A stretch of DNA of 64,000 nt from Scilla litardierei (taxonomy: Eukaryota > Streptophyta > Magnoliopsida > Asparagales > Asparagaceae): positions 104,144,037-104,208,036 of the forward strand of contig CM061139.1 in NCBI GenBank assembly GCA_030789695.1. Reading direction: 5' to 3'. Below, in pieces: positions 1 to 11,200 of the stretch. The notes beneath the pieces are model-generated. The model was not told the origin of the DNA and did no database searches. It saw only the letters and a program-made list of their open reading frames with translations. Each line of letters begins with the position of its first letter. Position 1 is the stretch's first letter. A program made the position numbers and the translations under genes.

Positions 1-1
1 T

Positions 2-367
2 TATCGATTGAAGTTGCCCCCAGGATTGCTCATCCATCCAGTCTTTCACGTATCCCAGCTGCGGCAGGTGATTGGTGAGCATACTCCCTCTCCTTCGCTT
101 CTGGAGACATTGACAGAAGACATGTATGCCGTATTGGAGCTTGAGGAGTTGAAGGGGGTGCGAAAGGGGGGGACTGGAGAGCAGAATGTATTGGTGCATT
201 GGAAGGGCTTGCCAGAGCATGAAAGCACATGGGAGTTGGTGAGCATCATGAAGCAGCAGTTTCCAAATTTCCACCTTGAGGACAAGATGACTCTTGGGGG
301 AAGTAGTGATGGGCTCATCACATATTCGAGACGACGCACTAAGGGGACATCCGGCTCAACCAAGTGA
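2..367 (+). CDS. Ty3/gypsy chromovirus Pol C-terminus (integrase tail with chromodomain), 5' part outside window
   Basis: This is the open C-terminal end of a retrotransposon polyprotein that entered from the left. It begins in frame with the integrase tail motif LLIHPVFHVSQLR, typical of plant Ty3/gypsy integrases. A chromodomain follows, visible as an aromatic/acidic strand and the block VLVHWKGLPEHESTWE, and then FHLEDKM, the usual Pol end in this lineage. Chromodomains at this position direct integration to particular chromatin in chromoviruses. The frame is open to the stop at 365-367 with no damage visible in this part. The purine-rich stretch near 296-306 fits the polypurine tract next to the 3' LTR. 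Confidence 0.85.
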   Translation, partial: YRLKLPPGLLIHPVFHVSQLRQVIGEHTPSPSLLETLTEDMYAVLELEELKGVRKGGTGEQNVLVHWKGLPEHESTWELVSIMKQQFPNFHLEDKMTLGGSSDGLITYSRRRTKGTSGSTK

Positions 368-641
368 CTCAGGGACGTACTCACACCTTTCTGATTCTCT
401 TTATTTTATTATTTTAAAGGGCAAACTTGTAATTGGGTATTTTCGGAAAAGGGATAAAAGGGGGATGCAGCCGCCAGCCCTAGCATGCTTGGATTGTTAT
501 TTGAGTGATTTCTAGATAGACGAGTGCGGACATCCTCTTAATGGCTTCTTAGGAGGGTGGTTGCTACTATTAATTGTAGCCAATTTATCATTTTTCTTCT
601 ATTTTATCTATAAAGTTTAGATTTTGCCTTTGGATCTATCA
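307..641 (+). mobile_element. Probable 3' LTR of the chromovirus ending at the left edge
   Basis: The segment starts with TGATG right after the polypurine tract and can be closed at a CA at 640-641, giving a 335 bp TG..CA LTR. The partner LTR is outside the window, so the right border is a best guess. The Pol stop lies inside the LTR, as is common in this group. Confidence 0.55.
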
Positions 642-2200
642 TGGAGCTTTAAACTAGTTAACATTTTTTGGAGATCACTGATGAATATGCTCATAGTTGG
701 CACATTTTGAACTTGCATTTGTCAGAAAGGAGTGACATCGCTTGATGTTATGCTAATTAATTACTTCATTCTATTCATGTAGACATTTTTGATTCATAAT
801 TAGGGATGCACTTCCTTGTTGCATCAGTATTTGTTTACTACTTATTAAAAGTATGCTTGCTTTAGCAAGCTACCTACCATACCATCGCTCCCATACCAAG
901 TGAAGCAGATCCAGTTGACCAAACATGTAATATTATTGATTACTACTAAAAAAATAAAACAATGTGCAACATGAGCAAACAAAGAAGGTTGACGGATCAG
1001 GAGTCCATGAGACACAAGGAAATGTCTTATTTGATGCATCTTTCATGTTTTAGTCTAGAATTCCTTGTTTGCACCACAGATGGAATGATCATCTTTTGAA
1101 ATGACTCCTTATTGATATTGCGCCCTTTTCTCCTCCAACTTGCGGCGTTGCCTCTCTTATTGAAGCATACTTAAATACAAGACTGCATTTATTCTTCTAT
1201 TCATGTCACTACAGGCTTTGAATAACCGGTTCACATTTATTCTCCCTTTACTACATTTTTGTCAGCTCATACTTCAAAGGTGCAACCTTTTTTTTTCGTT
1301 TTTACATTGTGAACTTATAATATTTTACTTTTACCAGAGTATTAGAGTACAGTTAACTGAAAAAAAACACAGTTGGCTGTTGATAATCTTTCTAGCATAT
1401 CTGAGCACCAGTTAGCTTTTTTGTTAGGATAATACAGGTTTTGCACATTGCTTTTGTAGACCTTTCTCTTATCCCCAATATTAAGTTTAGCCGCTTTAAG
1501 ATCAGTTTTCAATAAAAGGACAACCTCTCCCTAACATTCAAGTACCCCAAGCAAACTCTTACAGTAATTTGAGCAATCATGTTTTCCATTTTCTTTCACT
1601 TGCAGACCTGAGTCGTGGTTCATATTTTCTTTTTCAATTGTAATACATGTTTGATACTTTTGCTGTGAAAATATATAACCTGGAACTGCTAATTGCCTAC
1701 TATATACATCTCTGCTGAAATAGAGGTGAAGGAAAGCGTGATGCTTCTGCATCTTCATCATCAATGGGATTGTAAAGCTGGTTGCATTTACATTCAATGT
1801 ATTTTCAGTATTTTGTGCAATTTGCACACTGCGATATTTTGGCATTTGTTTTCTTGTTTTGCACTATAAGGACCTTTTCTATTTTAAATATTTTTTTTGG
1901 ACATCTACCTTTGTCAATGTTCTATGATACAACGGAGTATAGATAGCAATGTATTGCAAACTTTGGACCTATCCATAAGGTTACTGGCTTGGAGATGTTT
2001 CCTTGTATTCATGTAAAGAATATTTTTGATCTTACGTTAAATAGGCATGTTGGAATTATTTGGTACGCTGATGAGTTATCTAGTAAGTTGAATATTTTGA
2101 TGTTTAATTTTCTAGAAATTCCCTTTGTATTATTTCCTTCCCTTTATTGTACTCCGTCGCATAAAAGAAATAAATCTTACACGACATTTGGTCTATGCAG
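642..2200. other. Intron sequence, no recognised feature
   Basis: AT-rich sequence with T-rich tracts, ending in a pyrimidine-rich acceptor (tctatgcag) before PLAA exon 1 of this window. I see no coding segment that would match the preceding WD40 repeat, so the upstream exon must lie left of the window. Confidence 0.6.
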
Positions 2201-2261
2201 ATACTGTTCGAGGTCTTGCAGTAATGCCTGGGGTGGGGATCCTTTCTGCATCACATGATTG
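2201..2261 (+). CDS. PLAA: PLAA exon 1 of window: WD40 repeat, first part
   Basis: Acceptor tctatgcag, donor gtaagat. The exon begins with the last two bases of a split Asp codon and encodes [19 protein letters not shown], the signature inner strands of a WD40 repeat in PLAA. It ends after two bases of a Cys codon completed by exon 2. Confidence 0.92.
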
Positions 2262-5200
2262 GTAAGATCTTGAGCATGTTTTAGGTTCAAATGCACATAT
2301 TCTCTACTCAGTTCTTACTTATCCACCAAATCCCTATGTATGTTTGTGCCTCTGTTAGCCTGTTGACTATTCCCTCATGCATCAGAATTTCTAGAGCTTG
2401 TTCATAGTTAATGTAATACATGTGAACATAGTGTAGCAGTTTGAGTTTATAACCGGCCATCTTTTGGGATGCGTATACATTCCAATTGCCCTTATGACTG
2501 AAGATGTGTATTTCTATTGCTATGTTATGTGGTTGTTTAAGATCTGTAGGGTCTCTAAGCACTAACACTCATAATAAGTTCATGTCATGCAATCTGAATT
2601 AGAAATCCTCACTATTGCCGGTGATATTATCGCAACATCGAGAAGGCCTTAAATTATCTAAATGTTTACACTTGCTTGCCAAAGCTTTTAAATTGGTCAT
2701 TTATTCAATGGTATGAAAATAAATAAATAAATAAATATAATTTTGTTCAAATGTACTGTAAAAATGTAAATGTACTGTAAAATGGATATTTGTAGGGAAT
2801 GTTTAGTAGAATTATGATACGGATGGGGGTTCGTCGAACGTGGACGATGCGTCGAATGCGGACGATGTGGCAAACGTGGACGTGATCTCATTTGGAAATG
2901 ATTTAATGCGAGAATCGTGTCATTTAATGGGAGAATAATATTAGGACTTTATTTGGCAATATTTTAAATAGGAAGGGTCCTTCACTAATTACCTAATTAG
3001 TGAGAGTATTATTATAAATAACGTAGGAAAGGAAAGAATGAGGGGGATATGTTGAGTTTTGAGAAGAATAGAATAGATCTCTTTAGATCTAGTGGGAGAT
3101 TTATGCTTTATCTCGAATCAAAACTAGGAGAGCGGTCCACCTCTCGAAAGTGGCCAACTTTATCTTTATCTTTGTATTTCATTTTTTTCAATAAAAATCC
3201 TTCTTTTCTTACCCAAATCTCTTCCCTAGCTATAAAAATCCATCCTTTCCAATAAAAATCCAATCTTTCCTCCCAAAACCCATAAACATCATAATTTTAT
3301 CCTAATTCCAGAGCCGGATCACATCAAATTGGTATCAGAGCATGACGATCCTGTGGCTATCATGTAAGATCACCAGTGTTTGATGAATCATGAAATGCTA
3401 CAAGAAGCTCATGTGCTACGGCAAGAAGGGAATACGCTTTATAGATATGAAAAATTTCAAGAGGCAGCTAACAAGTATGATTTCGTTAAAACTCATTTCA
3501 ATAACGTTCTCATAGCTAAGGGTGGAACTCAACATTAACAATGTCTGGTTAAATTGATGGGTTGTTATCTGGTGACTGGATGCTATCAAAGTTGCATAGC
3601 ATTAGGTTTAGTGATCTTAACTTTTGATCCAAAGAATGTTACAGGTTTTATTTATAGATAACAAGTTTATAGAGCACTTGGTTTTCTTGAAATTGCTGAC
3701 TCAGAGATAGTGAAATTTTATTGGATTTTTCATGAGGAGGAGACCCATCCGAAGGGCGACACGACATCAAATCTGAACAAAGATGAAGACACCGGCATAG
3801 ATGCGGAACGAAAGGTGCCACCTTTGGAAAGGGACAATGGCAAAATCATGTCTTTGTAGAAGCATGTCCAACAAAAAGAAGATTCGGCTTCCGATCTGAA
3901 CACAACCGATGACTCCAACGAAAATCCAAGGCATCCCGACCGTTGGAAGGATGCAGAAGAGGGCAACGGCCCCCTCACAGGTCTTCAAGGCCTTGTAGTC
4001 CCTCTGCATGGCCGACATGGCTCCTCGCCTGTGCTGCAGGGTCCCCGTGGGCCCTGTTCGGGCACCCAGGAGCATCACAAAGTTTCAGAGGTAGACATGG
4101 TCTTGCCTAGTTTCATGTCGTGACGAATCCACGAGGTACCTTGGTGATTGCTGTAGCTTCCTTCTGGGCTTCATGGAGGACGATAGTGGCCTTAGATGTC
4201 CTTCTGATTTAGGAGGGGACGAGCATCATCAGTCAGAGAGGAGTAGCCCATATACTTCATGCACCACCTTGAGGACAAGGTGGTTTTTCGGGGGCGTAGT
4301 AATGATACAGATGTGGGTTGTCGAGCGTGGACGGTGCGTCGAACGTGGACGGTGCGACGAGCGTGGACGATGCGTCGAACGTGGACGGTGCGACGAATGC
4401 AGACGATGCGTCGAACGTGGACGGTGCGGCAAATGCGGACGATGCGTTGAACATGGATGTGATCTCATTTGAAAATTATTTAATGCAAGAATCTTGTCAT
4501 TTAATGGGAGAATAATATTAGGACTTAATTTGGTAATATTTTAAATAGGAAGGACGATTTAGTCCTTTTGACTAATTACCTAATTAGTGAGAGTATTATT
4601 TTTGATTCTCCTGAAAATTTGGGGTTTCTTCTTCTTTTTGTAGTTTATTTAGTTTTGGTCTGAGTTTAAGTTTAGGTATGCATAGGTATGCATGCATATG
4701 CGTACACTATTTCTGTTTGCATGTATTTATGTATGTGTATCCAAGCTAATACCATGCAAATGCATGGTTTGTGTAGTAGATAAGCTTTCTAACTTAACTT
4801 AAATAGCGTAAAATATATTTACAATTATCTTAGAATAAATTTTTTATTCAAATATGGCAAATGAATTTAAATGATAAACTTAATTTTAAGAATTTGTTGC
4901 TTTATATGGTTTATAAAGATCTGACTTAATGTGACTATTTGAATCTTCATTTGCAGTAAGATTTGATATTTGGTTTGATACATGGATAGAGGTTTTGGCT
5001 GTTTTGTGCCCATATGAAATTGGCTCAAAACTTGATTTCGGTTGATTATCAGCCTTAACTAACACTTAAGAAGCAGGAATAAGCAAAATTAGCCATAAAA
5101 TCAGCTAACCAGCGATGATATACATAGAAGCCATCAAGGACTTCTAAAAAACAACGATTGGAAATGAATATACCCTTTTCAAACACTTGGAAAACACACA

Positions 5201-8200
5201 CTCCCCACCTGAGTCGTAGAGGAAGAAGCCGGCGTCTTCCCATGAGATTTGAGTTTTTTGGTGAGAATTTAGGAATAGAACTCAAAATAAAAAAAGAACG
5301 TGGACAAAGAAACTTAGTGTATTTAAACGTTTGATATTTGAATAGTGATAATCCTTACATTTCCATTCTAATTAATCACATTTAATATCTGCAAATTAGT
5401 GATCAAATATTAATCATAACAATAATAATAAAACCAGTCGACCTTCTTCTTATTTTTGGAGAAAAATCAATCCTAATTAAACATGTTATTTTCATATACC
5501 GTTTATTTTGGTAGATTAGCTAGATTTACTTGATACCATTACTTGCACATATTTCCTTGAAATACGATTATATATATTTAATTAAATTTCCGTGAGATGC
5601 AAGAATTGAATCAATATATTTGGTATAATTTCTGTGAGACTCAATGATTAAGTTTAAGTTTATTTGGTTCCATTCACTTGACAAAGAAAGATTAAAATTG
5701 TTGGGAGAGATTTGAATATCAATCAAATAATATTTAGTAGCAAAATTTAGGAGTTCTTTTAATGAAAACTTCATTAATTAGTCAATCCTAATTAGATAAA
5801 GAATCATGATTGAATTACAATTTGGCAGGGTTCCCTGTTATTTTATTGCATTTTAGATTTTGACTAAAATTCTTTTTAAATAGGTTTTATTTTTTAATCT
5901 AAAAATTTAGGGTAATGAGATGGCGCAATGTCGTACAAGAGAAGCCTCCTAAAATCATCTAAAATCACCAACTCAAAAAGACATTTTACCCTCGTTCTTA
6001 CAGACTTCCAATTATATTATATGAGAAATATGGCTATCAGTGGAAAAAAGTTCACTATCCACTTCTTGCTTGGATGATCAGCACCCATCAAATTGACTTA
6101 ATGGCCTAAAAAATAAATACACAAAGCAGCTTATGTCTAATTTATTCATAACATATATAATTTAGGACTTGTTTTATGTTTTGGGAATCATCTAAAACTT
6201 GTCCGAGGAGTGTTCAAGTGTTGGCAATCCACAGGGGTGCAAGTTCATGATAGATGGACGTGTCAATGCAATTGGGAGATATTATATCTGCATTGCTATA
6301 AATACAATCTTTTAATTTTTAGTATGCGCACATTGATTTGTATACGAAGAATAATTAATTGGGTTGAGTTGATGTTAGGATCAGCTAAGGTTTTGATGGA
6401 TAAAATTAGGGTTTTTGGTGGAAAGGTGGGATTTTTAGTGGAACAGATGTGATTTTTAGGGTTTAATAGAGATGATTTGGAAAAAAGGTGGGATTTTTAT
6501 TGATATAAACTGAAATAAAAAAGAGAATACAAGATAAATTGCGTTCTTTCGAGAGGAACCCGCTCTCTTTTGGCCACGTTCGAGAGGTGGACCGCTCTCA
6601 GAAACTTCTATTTGAGAGGAAGCAGCAATCTCCAATAATGAGAGAATTCTCGACCTCTCACAAGTTTTCACTCAATATTCGACATCTCATTCTAATCCCT
6701 TTCCCGTCCCACATAAATACTAAACTGAAAATAACAAAATTACAAAAAGACCCCTAAATCTTAAAATTACAAAAATACCCATATAAACTGAAAATTACGA
6801 AAACGTCCCTATACTTTAAAATTTTAGATCTCACCTGCAGTCTCAACATTACTCCGTCCCTGAAAAACCACATTGTTCTCAAGGTGGTGCATGAAATTCA
6901 TGGGTCACGCTGCTCTAAATGTGTTGCCTGTCTTTTCGTGGGTCAAATGGATATGATTGGTCTCCATTGCCTACAACGACGCCTGGATAGATGTCACGGT
7001 GATCATGCAACCCGACTGAAGGTCCTCCACTCCCAAAACAGAAACGCATGTGCTCAGAAGGTTGTCCATGTGCAAACCATGGGCCTTAAGCCCCCACAAA
7101 AGTGTCGACGTACCACGGTGGGTCCTGAAGACGGTCTCCGGGCCATGTCGGGTCCAGCAGAACTGCGCGTAGGCCCAGGTGGGCATGCCGACCTGCGGGC
7201 GGGCCACTGCGGGCCTGCAGGGCGAGGGTGGCTCCCAGCCGATAGTCAAGGTGCTTCAGGGGGTGCCTGCAGGGTGCAGGCAGCCCTGCAATGCCCCTGT
7301 AGGGCCCTGATAGGGGACTGCAGGGTGCAGACGGCCTTGCAGACCCCTTGCAAGGCCCTGGCGGTCGTTCAGGGCGGCCTGCAGGGCCCCGGTGGACCTG
7401 CAGGCCAGGATCCCTATGGCTATCTTGCCCCTTGTCGTCTCCCGTCACTTCCTCGGTGTCTCGATCAACGTCGAAGAAATTTTCTCGTTCTCCTTTTTCG
7501 CCAAAGTTGTCGCCTGTTTCACTGGTTCTTGTTGTCGTCCAGATCTGCGTCGTTGATCTTGTTTTTTTAAGATCCGACCTTGTGGTCTCCTTCAGAGGGT
7601 GGAATCTTGATGAAATTTTGCGGCACGACTCCTCACGAATTTGCTTCATCTCTGATTTGACCTTTGAATATTCTTCTTTGACCCACTTAATCAGACGGTC
7701 CACCTTGCGATCGAATTCTGTCATAAGAGCCAAGATCGATGCTCTGATACCAATTTGTTAGGATCTGCTAGGATTTTTATATTGATGGATAAAATTAGGG
7801 TTTTTGGTGGAAAGATGTGATTTTTAGTGGAAAGGATGTGATTTTTAATGTTTAATAGAGATGATTAGTTGTGGTTTTTATTGAGATAGACTGAAATAGA
7901 AAAGATGATGCACGATAAATTGAGTTCTTTCGGGAGGAACTCATTCTCACTTGGCCACGTTCGAGAGGTGGTCTGCTCTCCCAAGCTTCCGTTTGAGACA
8001 CAACCACAATATCTAATAAAGAGGGAATTCCTCGACCTCTCACAAGTTTTCACCTAATTTTCGAACACCTCTCTAGTTCCTCCTTCGTCCCATATAAATA
8101 CTAAACTGAAAATAACAAAATTACAAAAATACTTCTAAACCTGAAAATTACAAAAATATCCATATAAAATGAAAATTACGAAAACGTCCCTAAATTCTAA

Positions 8201-11200
8201 AATTTCCAGATCTGATCTGCGGTCCCATCAGTTGACTATCGTTCTTCAAATGTAAAGAAAATTTGTTATTCCGTGCAATTATCTATCAATTACCATTCCC
8301 CAGATTATGTGCTTAAACCATACTAGGGTAGGTACCTGAACCAACTTAGGTTTCATATCAAGCCTTTTACATGGCATATGTTTCTACTTTCTACGTCTCA
8401 AGGTTTGCACTACGCCATTGACCTAGAGATTAGCAGGTTTAAAACTCTGCATGTCGTATGGCTATTGCTTTATCAATCCTTCCCAATCACGGTATTGATT
8501 TGGGGGAAAATTCATCTAACAAGAAAGACTCGATTTTGAAAATAATGATCCAAATGATTGAAGTTCACAATGAACTTGTGTGAACATGATCATGTCCACA
8601 TATTGTTTTTAGCACAATTCATTCCGCTCAGTCATACTCATGCAGATTTTCTTTTTAGCCTTTTGTTTTTGTTGTGTTGTAGACATACTTCCTATACTCT
8701 ATAGATGCTCTTTTATTAGTTTTCTAATAATCTAGCCCGTCTTTCTTTTTTAGCAACATCCAGATTTAGCTTTCCCATGCTCTGAAACTTAAGCTGATTA
8801 AATCTTATGTGAGATCATACTGCTACTACCTGTTGTTTCAATTGCATCTGCGACAACCTATACTGTTTCTATATAAAGAGCTGACTATAAATAACCTCTT
8901 CTACTTCCAATGTTTTGCATGATACATTTCATAGGGTTCCACTTGTTTGACCATCAAAAATCTTGTTGCTGCTAGCTGAATATGCCTACAGGGTCCAAAC
9001 TGCATGTGGAGCTGGAGATCTACTTTAGATCTTCAAATGTCATGACTAACAATCATCTCAGTTGTTTAGCATGTACTAACTTTCTATCTTCTCTTGCTTC
9101 CTTCTGTTGGAAATGTCCCTACCAACTCATCCTAGTTCTATTGATCCAGACAACTGCTTTTTCTCTTCGTCAATTGGCCTTCTTTCTTCAGTCTTGCATC
9201 TTAATGATTTTACAATTTTCAGTAAAAATGTTGTACATAAACATACCTATATGGCCAACAGCAATCTATCATTCACATGCATGATACACATGATTTTCTT
9301 TTGCCTATTGTTTATCCTGAAATTTCATTGTGAATGATTATCCGTATACATTATCGGAATGGCTTTAGACTATAGCAGCTCATGAACAGGACGAGAAGCA
9401 TTGCAAGCTTTTCTGTTAGTTGACTGGTTAATCACTAATTGGTGTGTTCTGCTCAAGGGTTGAGGTCTTGGTTTTGGTCTCGGTATCGCTCTCCCGAAAA
9501 TTTAGGTTTCAGTATCGGTATCGTCCGTTTCGACGGTTTCGGAAGTGGGTTTCGGTTCGTCCGTATCGGTATTTTCAAAAATTGCAAGTTACATGTAACT
9601 AATAATATTAGTTAAAATTTGTTACTAATAGATAATGGCAAACTAATAAAGATAATTTGTAACTTATAACATACTTATGAACAATATTAGTAAAAAATAT
9701 GTTATTCACGTTAACCATTTAACTAAAAACACTCTCTCATTAGTTACAATATGGAAAACTCGTAAATAATGCGTAATATGTTTAGACAAATGTATGGTGT
9801 GAATATCGTGTCAATATCTCATTTTTGGGGGTTTTAGAGAATTTTTATTTAATAACACATTCTTTTTCCTCCGTCTTCAACTGATACTGAACGGTATCGG
9901 TTGGTATCGGTCGAAATTGACCGATACCATTCAGTATCAGCCGATACCGAAACTGATCCCTAGTTTCGGTCTCGTTACCCACCGAGACCGAAACGATACC
10001 ACCGATATCCAAGGGTATCGGCCGAAACCTCAAACCTTGGTTCTGCTTGTAGGTTAAGGTATGTAGTTTTAAATGTTTTATTAGATAAAGCCATAAAGGT
10101 AACTACTCACACTATTGAGGGTGCTACGCTGGGTCAAATGCATTAGATTGTTACACTACATACATGGGATTGCACCTGAATACTTGTATGATTGGAATTA
10201 ATCAATTAAATAAGGCAATTCTTGTCATGCTTGCATTCCTAGCATACATAGGAAGGGTTGCTTTTGCCACTATGATCTCTCCATATAAGACTTCTTTGGG
10301 GATGTTTTGTTTCCTTTGTCAAAGGAGTCGGATTTCAAAATCCTTGGATGTTTTACATGGGTACAATTTTTTTCTTTCTTTCTTTATTTTTTCTCCCGTT
10401 TTATTTTATTTTATTTTATTTTATTTGTTTACCTCAGGCATGTGGTTTTGCAAGTAGAACCAATAGATTAAGTAGGTGCATTAGAAGAATTAAAGTACAC
10501 TCTCTCCCCTCCTCCCTTTCACCCCCACCCATGGCAGTTTTTAGACTTTTATGAGGATGTTTTTCTTTGTCAAATGAGTCAGATATTAAAATCCTTGTAT
10601 GTTTTACATGAGTACAGTTTTTTTCCCCTTTTCTTTATTTTTTCTTCCTTCTTCTTTCCTTTTATTTTTATTTTTCACTTTAGGCAGGTGGTTTTGCTAG
10701 TAGAACCAATAGATAGGTAGATGCATTTGAAGAATAGAAGCACTCCCACCTCTCTATCCCTCACTTTTCCCTTTTCCATGTGTTCCATAAAGATCTTTGA
10801 TGCTACTTACTTTGTATGGGGTAGTTAAACTGACTTTTCCAGTATCTATCATGATCCTGAAGTTTGGGCACAAAATTTGGGCACTTGTTTTGTAAAATGG
10901 GTCAATTACAAGCTAGGTAAAAGGCACTTCAATCATGTAGCCGGGTCGTATTGGACACTTGTCGAACACATGTGTCAGAGAGAACTTCAGTTTAATTATA
11001 TTTTTGAGAATCTGTGCTGCCATGTCAGCCCTATGTAGGTGTGTCCATGTCAGCCCTATAATGAGGACCCGCAGTTTGGATTATCATATCTTTCCTTCCA
11101 TGTGTTGGAGATAATGAAATTGAACATATCCTTTGTTCGGGCAACTTGAAAGGACCTAATATTGGTTCGTTACAAATGCATGCATCTATACTGTGTTGAC

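Larger units (their letters stand above)
2815..4593 (+). mobile_element. Internally deleted non-autonomous Ty3/gypsy-type LTR element carrying a captured gene fragment
   Basis: The 5' LTR is 2815-3326 (TG..CA, 512 bp). It is followed by a primer-binding site for initiator Met tRNA at 3330-3341. A polypurine tract near 4286-4298 precedes a second LTR copy at 4303. That copy matches the first up to about 4593 and then diverges, so the 3' LTR is truncated and no target duplication can be checked. The internal region is only about 976 bp, lacks protease, reverse transcriptase and integrase, and includes a TPR-protein fragment (see 3383-3960). Just before the polypurine tract one frame reads [11 protein letters not shown], like the other small elements here. 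Confidence 0.8.
6373..8230 (-). mobile_element. Complete 1.86 kb non-autonomous LTR element, TSD GTTGA
   Basis: Two LTRs of nearly equal size (6373-6848, 476 bp; 7756-8230, 475 bp) begin TGTTAGGATC and end in CA. They are flanked by perfect 5 bp duplications GTTGA (6368-6372 and 8231-8235). A reversed primer-binding site at 7741-7752 and a polypurine tract at about 6849-6863 set the minus orientation. The 907 bp interior encodes only the start of a gag-like protein and no pol. Each LTR has a TATA-like TATTTATATG (minus strand, about 8091-8100 in the 5' LTR) and the paired GAGAG/CTCTC hairpins. Confidence 0.92.

Noticed and set aside
4173..4515. Arg/Cys- or Asp-rich repeat proteins around 4229-4515
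   Set aside because: Translations of the 18 bp minisatellite inside an LTR.
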